From: an uncultured Bacteroidota bacterium
GTDB lineage: Bacteria; Bacteroidota; Bacteroidia; B-17B0; Aurantibacillaceae
NCBI GenBank assembly: GCA_903893815.1
Contig: CAITNS010000067.1
Coordinates: forward strand, 29,385-93,384
Direction: 5' to 3'
Length of the DNA stretch: 64,000 nucleotides
The translations under genes and the position numbers were made by a program. The notes below the pieces were generated by a model. The model was not told the origin of the DNA and made no database searches. It saw nothing but the letters and a program-made list of their open reading frames with translations. This document shows, in pieces, positions 28,726 through 34,699 of the stretch; the stretch's first letter is position 1; each line of letters begins with the position of its first letter.

Positions 28726-29238
28726 ATGGCATTTATTTTACCTGTTAATGGAATTGAACCCTATTTAGGAAAAAACACCTTTGTAGCGCCTAACGCAACT
28801 ATTGTTGGCGATGTTATTTGTGGCGAAGACTGTAGCTTTTGGTTTAATGCCGTTGTAAGAGGCGATGTAAATTCTATCCGTTTAGGAAATAAAGTTAATA
28901 TTCAGGATGGTGCGGTGATACATTGTACTTATCAAAAAACAAAAACAGTATTAGGTAACAATGTTTCAGTTGGGCATAACGCTATTGTACATGGTAGTTT
29001 AGTTCACGATAATGTATTAATTGGTATGGGCGCAATAGTAATGGATAATTGCGAAATTGGCTCTAATTCCATTATTGCTGCAGGAGCTGTATTAACAGAA
29101 GGCACCATTGTACCAAGTGGTTGTATTTATGCTGGTGTACCCGCTAAAAAAGTAAAAGATATTTCAGAAGAGTTAATTAATGGTGAAATCAATCGCATTG
29201 CCAATAATTATTTGATGTATAGCGGCTGGTTTAAATAA
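28726..29238 (+). CDS. γ-carbonic anhydrase family protein (left-handed β-helix)
   Basis: A 170-aa hexapeptide-repeat trimeric protein. Repeats of the [LIV]-G-x4 type run through the protein. The metal-binding histidines of the γ-CA family are visible in VIHCTYQK, VGHNAIVHG and the surrounding turns. The start GIEPYLGKNTFVAPNATIVGDVICGEDCSFWFNAVVRGD is typical. It probably binds zinc or iron; CO2 hydration is possible. PaaY, the phenylacetate-pathway thioesterase, belongs to the same family and could be meant because the paa genes are ~3 kb away, but this cannot be decided from sequence. Confidence 0.88.
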   Translation: MAFILPVNGIEPYLGKNTFVAPNATIVGDVICGEDCSFWFNAVVRGDVNSIRLGNKVNIQDGAVIHCTYQKTKTVLGNNVSVGHNAIVHGSLVHDNVLIGMGAIVMDNCEIGSNSIIAAGAVLTEGTIVPSGCIYAGVPAKKVKDISEELINGEINRIANNYLMYSGWFK

Positions 29239-29310
29239 GTTTCCTAGAATTCCAAAAAATACCTTAAAGACATACTCAACATAGAATTCATCTATCATAC
29301 GTTAGTAAGT

Positions 29311-29455
29311 GTGCGGCTGCTTTTGACGAAACGGTGTGAACTACAATTTTTTTGGTGGAATTGCGCAGACCTTTCGAGCGAAAAAAGAATTGGAGTTGGC
29401 GTTTCGTCTTGATTTTTTTTGTTACTTTTTTTCATCAAGGAAAAAAAGTAAATAA
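29311..29455. repeat. Dispersed Bacteroidota intergenic repeat copy
   Basis: GTGCGGCTG...CGAAACGGTGTG, then GGAGTTGGCGTTTCGTCTTG, then a T-rich/A-rich near-palindrome (GTTACTTTTTTTCATCAAGG followed by AAAAAAAGTAA). The start and the end are partly repeated at 36479-36640. It is probably a structured non-coding repeat and shows no open frame of interest. Confidence 0.5.
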
Positions 29456-29479
29456 TAATTATATCTTCTATTTAACAAC

Positions 29480-29677
29480 CTATTCTTTCAATTTACATGT
29501 AGTTTCGCTCGCCGAAAGCGACTTGCAATGCTTTTTAGCATAACTCTTTGTTGATTCAATTGTTCCGGCTATATAGGTGCCATTTGAGCTCGAACATTCA
29601 CAGGTTCTTTCTTTTTTACAAGAAAAACAAAAAAATAGAGCTGATATGGCACAAATTGTAATAATTTTCATCTTCAT
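29480..29677 (-). CDS. Small Cys-rich lipoprotein (65 aa)
   Basis: A lipoprotein signal with lipobox FCFSC is followed by KKERTCECSSSNGTYIAGT, then ESTKSYAKKHCKSL and ETTCKLKE. The mature protein has four further Cys in ~45 residues, suggesting two disulfides. Similar tiny lipoproteins with a CxC pair after the lipidation site are frequent in Bacteroidota. No function is known. It is a monocistronic gene on the minus strand, divergent from rpsU. Confidence 0.65.
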   Translation of the reverse strand: MKMKIITICAISALFFCFSCKKERTCECSSSNGTYIAGTIESTKSYAKKHCKSLSASETTCKLKE

Positions 29678-29719
29678 AAGGATTGTAACGCTAAAATAAA
29701 CAATTAATTGCTAATAATT

Positions 29720-29751
29720 TTTGGTTTTTGGCTAATTAGTCTATATATTTG
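29720..29751 (+). promoter_or_regulatory. Promoter of rpsU
   Basis: TTTG (29720-29723), a 20-bp spacer and TATATTTG (29744-29751) are perfect matches to the Bacteroidota consensus. The promoter lies 32 bp upstream of the rpsU ATG. Confidence 0.75.
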
Positions 29752-29783
29752 CAACCCAAATTAAAAATTAATAAACTCATATA

Positions 29784-29981
29784 ATGTTAATAGTAGCAGT
29801 AAAAGAAGGTGAAAGCATCGAAAAAGCTTTAAAAAAGTTCAAAAAGAAATTTGAAAAAACAGGTGTTGTAAAACAATTGCGTTCTCGTAAAAATTTCGAA
29901 AAACCATCTATCACAAATAGACAAACTCGCATTAAAGCTGTTTACAAGCAAAAAATGCAATTGGGTTTGGCTGCTGAATAG
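29784..29981 (+). CDS. rpsU: 30S ribosomal protein S21
   Basis: A 65-aa basic protein with the S21 pattern VAVKEGESIEKALKKFKKKFEKTGV and a C-terminal KAVYKQKMQLGLAAE. It lies near the anti-Shine-Dalgarno region of 16S rRNA in the small subunit. Bacteroidota often have rpsU before xerC and hpf, as here. It has its own strong promoter and a terminator right after it, so it can be made in much larger amounts than the downstream genes. Confidence 0.95.
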   Translation: MLIVAVKEGESIEKALKKFKKKFEKTGVVKQLRSRKNFEKPSITNRQTRIKAVYKQKMQLGLAAE

Positions 29982-30007
29982 GCACTTTTCACAAAAATTA
30001 TATATTT

Positions 30008-30062
30008 AACCTAAGGTTATTGCGAATTTTAAAGCTAAATTCGTTATAAGCTTAGGTTTTTT
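30008..30062 (+). terminator. Long terminator hairpin between rpsU and xerC
   Basis: AACCTAAG (30008-30015) pairs with CTTAGGTT (30051-30058). Inner pairing GCGAATTT / AAATTCG lies between, followed by a T-run that ends directly at the xerC ATG (30063). xerC and hpf would be reached by read-through or by another promoter. Confidence 0.75.
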
Positions 30063-30953
30063 ATGTTTGATAAGCAACTACATCTATTTTTTGACTACTT
30101 AACGTACGAAAAAAAGTACTCCACTCACACGGTTACTTCTTACAAAAACGATATTGCTCAATTTATAGCCTTTATCAACCCTCAAAACGAGGAAATAAGC
30201 TCCGAAGAAATCAACTACCAACAAATCCGCGCTTGGGTTTCAGAACTCATTAAACACAAAATAGCCGCCCGAAGTATCAATCGCAAATTATCGGCACTTA
30301 AATCTTTCTTTAAATTCTTGCAGCGTCAGCAAATTATTGAGGTAAACCCGATGTCCAAAATTTCGGGGCCAAAAACACCGAAACGTCTGCCCTCTTTTGT
30401 TGATGAACACCAAATGGAAGATTTATTTACCGAAGTGAAATTTGACGAAGGCTTTGTTGGACAGCGAGATAAATTAATATTGGACCTTTTTTACCAAACA
30501 GGCATTAGGCGATCAGAATTAACGCATTTAAAGGAATTGGATTTGGATTTATTTAACTCTACCATCAAAGTATTGGGTAAACGAAATAAAGAACGCATGC
30601 TTCCAATTTCTTTAGCCTTAAAACGTAACCTTGAAACCTATTTGCAAGTAAAAAAGGAACTAAACTTATCAAATCCTATGTTGTTGGTTAGCGAGAAAGG
30701 TACTACACTAAGCGAACAAGCTGCTTACAAATTGGTGAAGAAATATCTTTCTCAAATTACCACTATAAAAAAGAAAAGCCCACACGTTTTACGACACACC
30801 TTTGCAACGCACCTTTTAAATAATGGCGCTGATATTAATGCCGTGAAAGATTTGTTGGGGCATGCTAATTTAAGTGCTACTCAAGTTTACACACATAACA
30901 CGATAGATAAACTCAAAAAATCATACAAACAAGCTCACCCACGAGGTGATTAA
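30063..30953 (+). CDS. xerC: Tyrosine recombinase XerC/XerD family
   Basis: A 296-aa site-specific recombinase, probably for chromosome dimer resolution at dif. An N-terminal SAM-like core-binding domain (1-~90) precedes the catalytic domain. Visible catalytic elements: Arg in TGIRRSEL, Lys in LGKRNKERMLP, HVLRHTFATHLL (H-x-x-R), LLGHANLSATQVYTH (His and nucleophilic Tyr). Length is that of XerC/D, and no phage-type extension is present. It is followed by hpf with an 86-bp gap. XerC against XerD cannot be told apart with certainty in Bacteroidota. Confidence 0.87.
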   Translation: MFDKQLHLFFDYLTYEKKYSTHTVTSYKNDIAQFIAFINPQNEEISSEEINYQQIRAWVSELIKHKIAARSINRKLSALKSFFKFLQRQQIIEVNPMSKISGPKTPKRLPSFVDEHQMEDLFTEVKFDEGFVGQRDKLILDLFYQTGIRRSELTHLKELDLDLFNSTIKVLGKRNKERMLPISLALKRNLETYLQVKKELNLSNPMLLVSEKGTTLSEQAAYKLVKKYLSQITTIKKKSPHVLRHTFATHLLNNGADINAVKDLLGHANLSATQVYTHNTIDKLKKSYKQAHPRGD

Positions 30954-31025
30954 AATATTACAATTAACAGAGTATAAACCAATCTGCCTATGCACTAGGC
31001 TTCGGCAGATAAAAAACACAAAAAC

Positions 31026-31031
31026 AGGAGG
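31026..31031 (+). promoter_or_regulatory. AGGAGG ribosome-binding site of hpf
   Basis: A full Shine-Dalgarno sequence, rare in Bacteroidota, lies 8 bp before the ATG at 31039. It decides the start of hpf against a longer in-frame reading from 30946 that overlaps xerC. Confidence 0.7.
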
Positions 31032-31038
31032 ATTTATT

Positions 31039-31359
31039 ATGACAACAAACATCCAATCAGTGCACTTTGATGCAGACAAAAAGTTAATTGAATTTGCTCA
31101 CGAAAAAATGAACAAACTAAAAACCTTTCACGATGGTTTAATAAATGGCGAAGTGATTATGCGTTTAGATAAATCATCTAACAGCGAAAATAAAGTAGCT
31201 GAAATAAAAATTTTAGCAAAAGGTCAAGAATTGTTTTCAAAAAAACAATCGGCTTCTTTCGAAGAATCGATTGATTTGGCTTGCGAAGCTTTAAAATCTC
31301 AAATTAAAAAACATAAAGATAAACAAGCAGGTGCTAAAGTAAATATTGATGATTTATAG
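31039..31359 (+). CDS. hpf: Ribosome hibernation promoting factor HPF/RaiA
   Basis: A 106-aa short-form HPF (YfiA/RaiA family) that binds the 30S decoding region in stationary phase. It has the β1 segment IQSVHFDADKKLIEF, the Lys-rich helix HEKMNKLKTFHDG, and EIKILAKGQELFSKKQSASFEESIDLACEALKSQIKKHKDK. An in-frame extension of 31 residues upstream does not resemble the family and overlaps xerC, so the ATG after the strong Shine-Dalgarno site is chosen. It is cotranscribed with xerC and ends at a strong terminator. Confidence 0.87.
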   Translation: MTTNIQSVHFDADKKLIEFAHEKMNKLKTFHDGLINGEVIMRLDKSSNSENKVAEIKILAKGQELFSKKQSASFEESIDLACEALKSQIKKHKDKQAGAKVNIDDL

Positions 31360-31383
31360 ATTGTAAATTAATTATTTTTAAAA

Positions 31384-31409
31384 GGAGCTAAAGATTTAGC
31401 TCCTTTTTT
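31384..31409 (+). terminator. Terminator of hpf
   Basis: The stem GGAGCTAA-AGAT-TTAGCTCC is followed by TTTTTT. It also ends the convergent AbiEii-like gene region. Confidence 0.9.
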
Positions 31410-31438
31410 ATTGCATCAAAATCTCATTTTTTCAGTAC

Positions 31439-32095
31439 TTAACTTAAAGTATTTATAAAACTTATTATATCAAGTTTAATTAAAGCCCAATGCTTTCCTC
31501 TCATGCAGATAGGTTCAAAATCATTATCTGCATTTTCAAACTCCTTAAATTTTTGTTTTAATTCATCTCTTTTATGAGCGTATGGATGCCTTTTTTCGTG
31601 CAATGCAAACATAGTATCAGCGCTATAATAATTCATCAACTCGTGAATATCCCAAAAATCTTTTTTTCTACCTCCTCTGCTAACAACATCTACTTTCATA
31701 GCAATAATTTCATCAATACTTGCTAACCTAATATTATCAATTAGTACAACATTATCTATAAATGAATCATTGGCGTAAAACACATCAAGCTTTATGCTAT
31801 TTTCGGCACTCTCTCCTATGAAATACGATTTACCAAAACCTATAAGGTCATCGTTACTAGTATCGACATAAGGATACGTGTTACGCAAAAAAATATTAAT
31901 TGCATCAAAATCAATAGTGCCGTATACAGCATCTGTGAACAAATCTATATCAACCGATTCTCTATGACCTCTGTATAAACTCAAAGCAGTTCCTCCAACC
32001 AATCTAAACTCTTTAAATTCATCTGCTACCATTAACGTTTTTAGTATGCTGTGAAGTAATGGTGTTACTGTATTATAATATAGTTTATCCGCCAT
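31439..32095 (-). CDS. AbiEii/AbiGii-family nucleotidyltransferase toxin
   Basis: A 218-aa protein of the type IV toxin/abortive-infection nucleotidyltransferase family. The polymerase-β-type active site is GGTALSLYRGHRESVDIDLF (G34-G35, D49 and D51). Conserved helper residues follow in IDNIRLASIDEIIAMKVDVVSRGGRKKDFWDIHEL. Such enzymes add nucleotides to tRNA or other targets and halt growth upon phage attack. It overlaps by 11 bp the downstream end of the antitoxin-like HTH gene, which is a typical two-gene toxin-antitoxin arrangement. It is short compared with classical AbiEii (~300 aa), so it is a compact form. Confidence 0.85.
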   Translation of the reverse strand: MADKLYYNTVTPLLHSILKTLMVADEFKEFRLVGGTALSLYRGHRESVDIDLFTDAVYGTIDFDAINIFLRNTYPYVDTSNDDLIGFGKSYFIGESAENSIKLDVFYANDSFIDNVVLIDNIRLASIDEIIAMKVDVVSRGGRKKDFWDIHELMNYYSADTMFALHEKRHPYAHKRDELKQKFKEFENADNDFEPICMRGKHWALIKLDIISFINTLS

Positions 32096-32546
32096 TTGAA
32101 CTTATAATTTCATTCACAATTTCTTTTCCATAAAATCGTGTAATCTCTTTTTTTTCAATCTCATTACCTCGCTCAAAAACTCTTTTAATAACCGCTTTTT
32201 TTTGCTTCTTCCAATCAATTTTCTCCATTTTCGTATCCCAAAACAACACAGGTCTTAACTTTAATAAATCTGGCTGCTCGGTATTTTGTTTTCGCTTCTC
32301 TTCCTCTATATCATAGTAAAGTTGTAATATCATAAAATATCCTTCTTCCATATTAAGCGCTTGCTCTATTTTTAAAGCTAAGCCAATATTCATTTTTCTT
32401 TTTGTTTTAGTTATAGAAACTAAAGTTTGCGGATATTCTTGTAACGACAAAGCAAAACGCCCCTTCGCTAACTTACGTTGTTTAAGTTCTCGTTCAAGTA
32501 TAATACCAGGATGAATGCCTTTAATGATATTAAATTCAGTTTTCAT
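32085..32546 (-). CDS. HTH antitoxin-like protein paired with AbiEii-like toxin
   Basis: A 153-aa protein. The N-terminal half is a HigA/XRE-type helix-turn-helix (KGIHPGIILERELKQRKL, FALSLQEYPQTLVSITKTKR, LKIEQALNMEEGYFMILQLYYD). The C-terminal half (LRPVLFWDTKMEKIDWKKQKKAVIKRVFERGNEIEKKEITRFYGKEIV) resembles the short domain I recall as DUF6922. This differs from the usual AbiEi antitoxin (wHTH with a larger C-terminal domain), so the antitoxin is of a different type. It is expected to bind its own promoter, where a palindrome lies next to the -7 element. Confidence 0.75.
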   Translation of the reverse strand: MKTEFNIIKGIHPGIILERELKQRKLAKGRFALSLQEYPQTLVSITKTKRKMNIGLALKIEQALNMEEGYFMILQLYYDIEEEKRKQNTEQPDLLKLRPVLFWDTKMEKIDWKKQKKAVIKRVFERGNEIEKKEITRFYGKEIVNEIISSNGG

Positions 32547-32550
32547 ATTA

Positions 32551-32571
32551 CAAATATAAACAATTTTGTTT
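32551..32571 (-). promoter_or_regulatory. Promoter and operator of the AbiE-like TA pair
   Basis: On the minus strand, TATATTTG (plus 32551-32558) is a perfect -7 element just before the antitoxin ATG at 32546. Directly upstream, AAACAA-TT-TTGTTT (32558-32571) is a palindrome. The position fits autorepression by the HTH protein. Confidence 0.55.
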
Positions 32572-32706
32572 ACATACTTTTGTTAATTTTTGATTTGAAT
32601 AGTAGCGTTTTGTAAACCTTTATTATCACCTCATCCCAAATTTACTGACTTTTTTGCGCTTTTTCTGAATGAAAATCTACGATACATAGTAGATTCTACA
32701 AAATAT

Positions 32707-32812
32707 CAATCTTTTTAATATATTTGAAAGTGCAACAAAAACCAACCATCAATATTATAGGAGCAGGTATTTCGGGCTTATCAGCTGGATGTTATTTGCA
32801 AATGAATGGTTT
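32707..32812 (+). repeat. Left copy of 106-bp perfect direct repeat
   Basis: Identical base for base to 34594-34699; the offset between copies is 1887 bp. It contains the promoter region and the first 29 codons of the FAD oxidoreductase gene. The two copies flank the HipBST module. Confidence 0.97.
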
Positions 32813-32867
32813 AAATCGCAGATTTTTCGATAATAGTCGTATTATCATAATTAAAAATGCGCTTTAA
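32724..32867 (+). pseudogene. Truncated 47-codon copy of the FAD oxidoreductase start
   Basis: The left 106-bp repeat carries the same TTG (or GTG six bases later) start and the same Rossmann segment IIGAGISGLSAG as the complete gene at 34611. After 29 shared codons the reading diverges (NRRFFDNSR type residues) and stops at TAA 32865-32867. It is probably the displaced 5' end of the gene left by the insertion of the hip module. Any peptide would be nonfunctional as an oxidoreductase. Confidence 0.75.
32829..32846. repeat. Perfect 7-bp inverted repeat next to left hip repeat
   Basis: GATAATA-GTCG-TATTATC lies 17 bp after the left 106-bp repeat. It could be a recombination core, a hairpin that stops transcription from the duplicated promoter, or a chance feature. 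No T-tract follows. Confidence 0.4.
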
Positions 32868-32918
32868 TACACTTTGCCTGTTTTTCTAAGTAACAACAAT
32901 TAATACTACAAAAAGTGC

Positions 32919-32981
32919 ATTTAAATACGCAAATAAGCATAAATATGTTTATTATTTATATATTTGTATTTAAATACGCAA
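32919..32981 (+). promoter_or_regulatory. hipB promoter with twin operator repeats
   Basis: ATTTAAATACGCAA occurs at 32919-32932 and again at 32968-32981, 49 bp apart. Between them is a perfect -7 element TATATTTG (32959-32966). The arrangement suggests HipB binding at two sites around the promoter and autoregulation. hipB starts at 32993. Confidence 0.65.
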
Positions 32982-32992
32982 TTTAACGCACA

Positions 32993-33199
32993 ATGAATAT
33001 AGAAAAAATAAGCGAGTATTTAAAAAATAGGCGAAATACCTTACGCATACTACAAAAGGATTTAGCAGAGCTTTCGGGAGTTAGTTTACGCACAATTATT
33101 CAAATTGAAAATGGTGCTGGTAATCCTTCTATTGAAACATTAAATAAATTAACAAAGGTTTTGGGTGTGGAGATAGAGTTTAAAATTATTAATAAATAA
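32993..33199 (+). CDS. hipB: HipB-like XRE-family antitoxin
   Basis: A 68-aa Cro/C1-type HTH protein: ISEYLKNRRNTLRILQKDLAELSGVSLRTIIQIENGAGNPSIETLNKLTKVLGVEIEF. The HTH lies at ~20-41. The size and pattern equal HipB of HipBA and HipBST systems. It binds the promoter repeats and complexes the kinase. It begins the three-gene module and is followed by hipS after 2 bp. Confidence 0.88.
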   Translation: MNIEKISEYLKNRRNTLRILQKDLAELSGVSLRTIIQIENGAGNPSIETLNKLTKVLGVEIEFKIINK

Positions 33200-33201
33200 A
33201 A

Positions 33202-33516
33202 ATGTCAAAAGAAGGAATTGTATACGTTAATAATGAAGTGGCTGGTAATATTAATTATCAAGATGGGTTCTATATTTTTAAATACAATGATGCTTACTTT
33301 AATAACTCTCAAAAAAAAGCCATAAGTGTAACCTTACCCAAAACACAACAAGAGTATAAATCCAAAACATTATTTCCATTCTTTTTTAATATGTTAAGCG
33401 AAGGTGTTAATAGAAAATTACAATGTCGCCATTTACAAATTGATGAAAACGATTATTTTGGATTACTGCTTGCAACTAGTGGAACCGAAACTATAGGAGC
33501 AGTAAGTGTAATCTAA
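33202..33516 (+). CDS. hipS: HipS-like protein (HipA N-terminal subdomain homologue)
   Basis: A 104-aa protein corresponding to the N-terminal subdomain 1 of HipA. Key segments: VYVNNEVAGNI, YIFKYNDAYF, ISVTLPKTQQEYKSKTLFPFFFNMLSEG and LLLATSGTETIGAVSV. In full-length HipA this domain is fused to the kinase; here a separate stop and start divide them. In the E. coli O127 HipBST system HipS is the actual antitoxin against HipT. The gene is 2 bp after hipB and 27 bp before hipT. A frameshifted hipA is the alternative, but the stop followed by a spacer and a new ATG favours true separate genes. Confidence 0.85.
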   Translation: MSKEGIVYVNNEVAGNINYQDGFYIFKYNDAYFNNSQKKAISVTLPKTQQEYKSKTLFPFFFNMLSEGVNRKLQCRHLQIDENDYFGLLLATSGTETIGAVSVI

Positions 33517-33543
33517 ATAGCTATCGAGACTTAATATAAAAAA

Positions 33544-34566
33544 ATGAGTGTTCAAATAAAAAATTGCCCAAGTTCTTTAAAAGAAAATTTTTCTTCTTAC
33601 AGTGGTGCTGCTCTTAAACGCATGTTTCATAATAAAAAAGTGTATCATGTATTACCATTTTCTTCGCCCGATAAAGAAGGCCCCCAACAAGAAAAATTTA
33701 TTGAAAACAGAAAACGTATTTCAATATCAGGTGTACAAGAAAAACTATCTCTTGTTTTAGTAAAAAATAAATTGCAATTAACCGAAATGGGGCAGCAAGG
33801 GCAGTATATTTTAAAACCTATACCGCGCGATATTTTAAAAGTAAGTCAAGTTCCAGCCAACGAACATTTGACTATGCAGATAGCTCATCAAGTTTACAAA
33901 ATACATACGGCCGAAAATGCTCTTATTTTTTTTGATAATGATAAGCCTGCATACATCACAAAGCGTTTTGATTTAAAACCAAATGGCGGAAAATATTTAC
34001 AAGAAGATTTTGCGGCTATTGCAGGAAAAACAAAAGATAATGCAGGCAAAGATTTTAAATACGAATTTAATTATCTTGATTTAGGGAAATTAATTGCAAA
34101 GCATATTAACGCAGTTGAAGTAGAATTAGAAAAATATTATAAACTCGTTTTATTTAATTACTTATTTTCAAATGGCGATGCTCATTTAAAAAACTTCTCC
34201 TTAATAGAAACATCGGATGGAGATATGATGATGAGTCCGGCTTATGACCTAGTTTGCACACGTATACATGTTAGCGATTCTTATGTTGCATTAAAAGATG
34301 GGTTAACCGAAGATTCATTCAACCACCCTTCATTTACAGCATTAGGTTATTTTGGATATGATGATTTTTTTGATTTTGGATTACAATTAGGATTAAAAAA
34401 TGCGCGAATTTTAAAAATAATCAATCAAATGCGGACCGAAAATCCAAATGTACATGAATTAATAAACCATTCATATCTTGATGAAGAAACTAAGCAGGAG
34501 TACAGAAATTTATACAAAGATCAATTAGTTAGATTAAACACCTCCTTTAGTAATCGTATTTTATAA
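33544..34566 (+). CDS. hipT: HipT-like serine/threonine kinase toxin
   Basis: A 340-aa HipA-family kinase lacking the N-terminal subdomain. The Gly-rich loop region has RISISGVQEKLSLVL with a Ser-Ile-Ser motif, as reported for autophosphorylated HipT. The ATP-binding Lys is in QYILKPIP. The catalytic segment is NYLFSNGDAHLKNFSLI (HipA-type D-x-H-x-x-N) and the metal-binding one MSPAYDLVCT. Known relatives phosphorylate glutamyl- or tryptophanyl-tRNA synthetase and stop growth. Order B-S-T matches HipBST. It sits within the segment bounded by the 106-bp direct repeats, so it probably arrived by transfer. Confidence 0.88.
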   Translation: MSVQIKNCPSSLKENFSSYSGAALKRMFHNKKVYHVLPFSSPDKEGPQQEKFIENRKRISISGVQEKLSLVLVKNKLQLTEMGQQGQYILKPIPRDILKVSQVPANEHLTMQIAHQVYKIHTAENALIFFDNDKPAYITKRFDLKPNGGKYLQEDFAAIAGKTKDNAGKDFKYEFNYLDLGKLIAKHINAVEVELEKYYKLVLFNYLFSNGDAHLKNFSLIETSDGDMMMSPAYDLVCTRIHVSDSYVALKDGLTEDSFNHPSFTALGYFGYDDFFDFGLQLGLKNARILKIINQMRTENPNVHELINHSYLDEETKQEYRNLYKDQLVRLNTSFSNRIL

Positions 34567-34593
34567 TAGAACTGGTTTTCTTCATTAAAACCT

Positions 34594-34699
34594 CAATCTT
34601 TTTAATATATTTGAAAGTGCAACAAAAACCAACCATCAATATTATAGGAGCAGGTATTTCGGGCTTATCAGCTGGATGTTATTTGCAAATGAATGGTTT
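34594..34699 (+). repeat. Right copy of 106-bp perfect direct repeat
   Basis: It forms the promoter region and first codons of the intact FAD oxidoreductase gene. The identity starts at CAATCTTTTTAATATATTTG and ends within the codons for QMNG. Confidence 0.97.

Noticed and set aside
29352..29543. Plus-strand 63-codon frame
   Set aside because: It runs through the dispersed repeat and ends antisense to the small Cys-rich lipoprotein gene.
33202..34566. A frameshifted single hipA gene
   Set aside because: HipS ends with its own TAA, followed by a 27-bp spacer and a new ATG. The split point matches known HipBST, so two genes are more likely.
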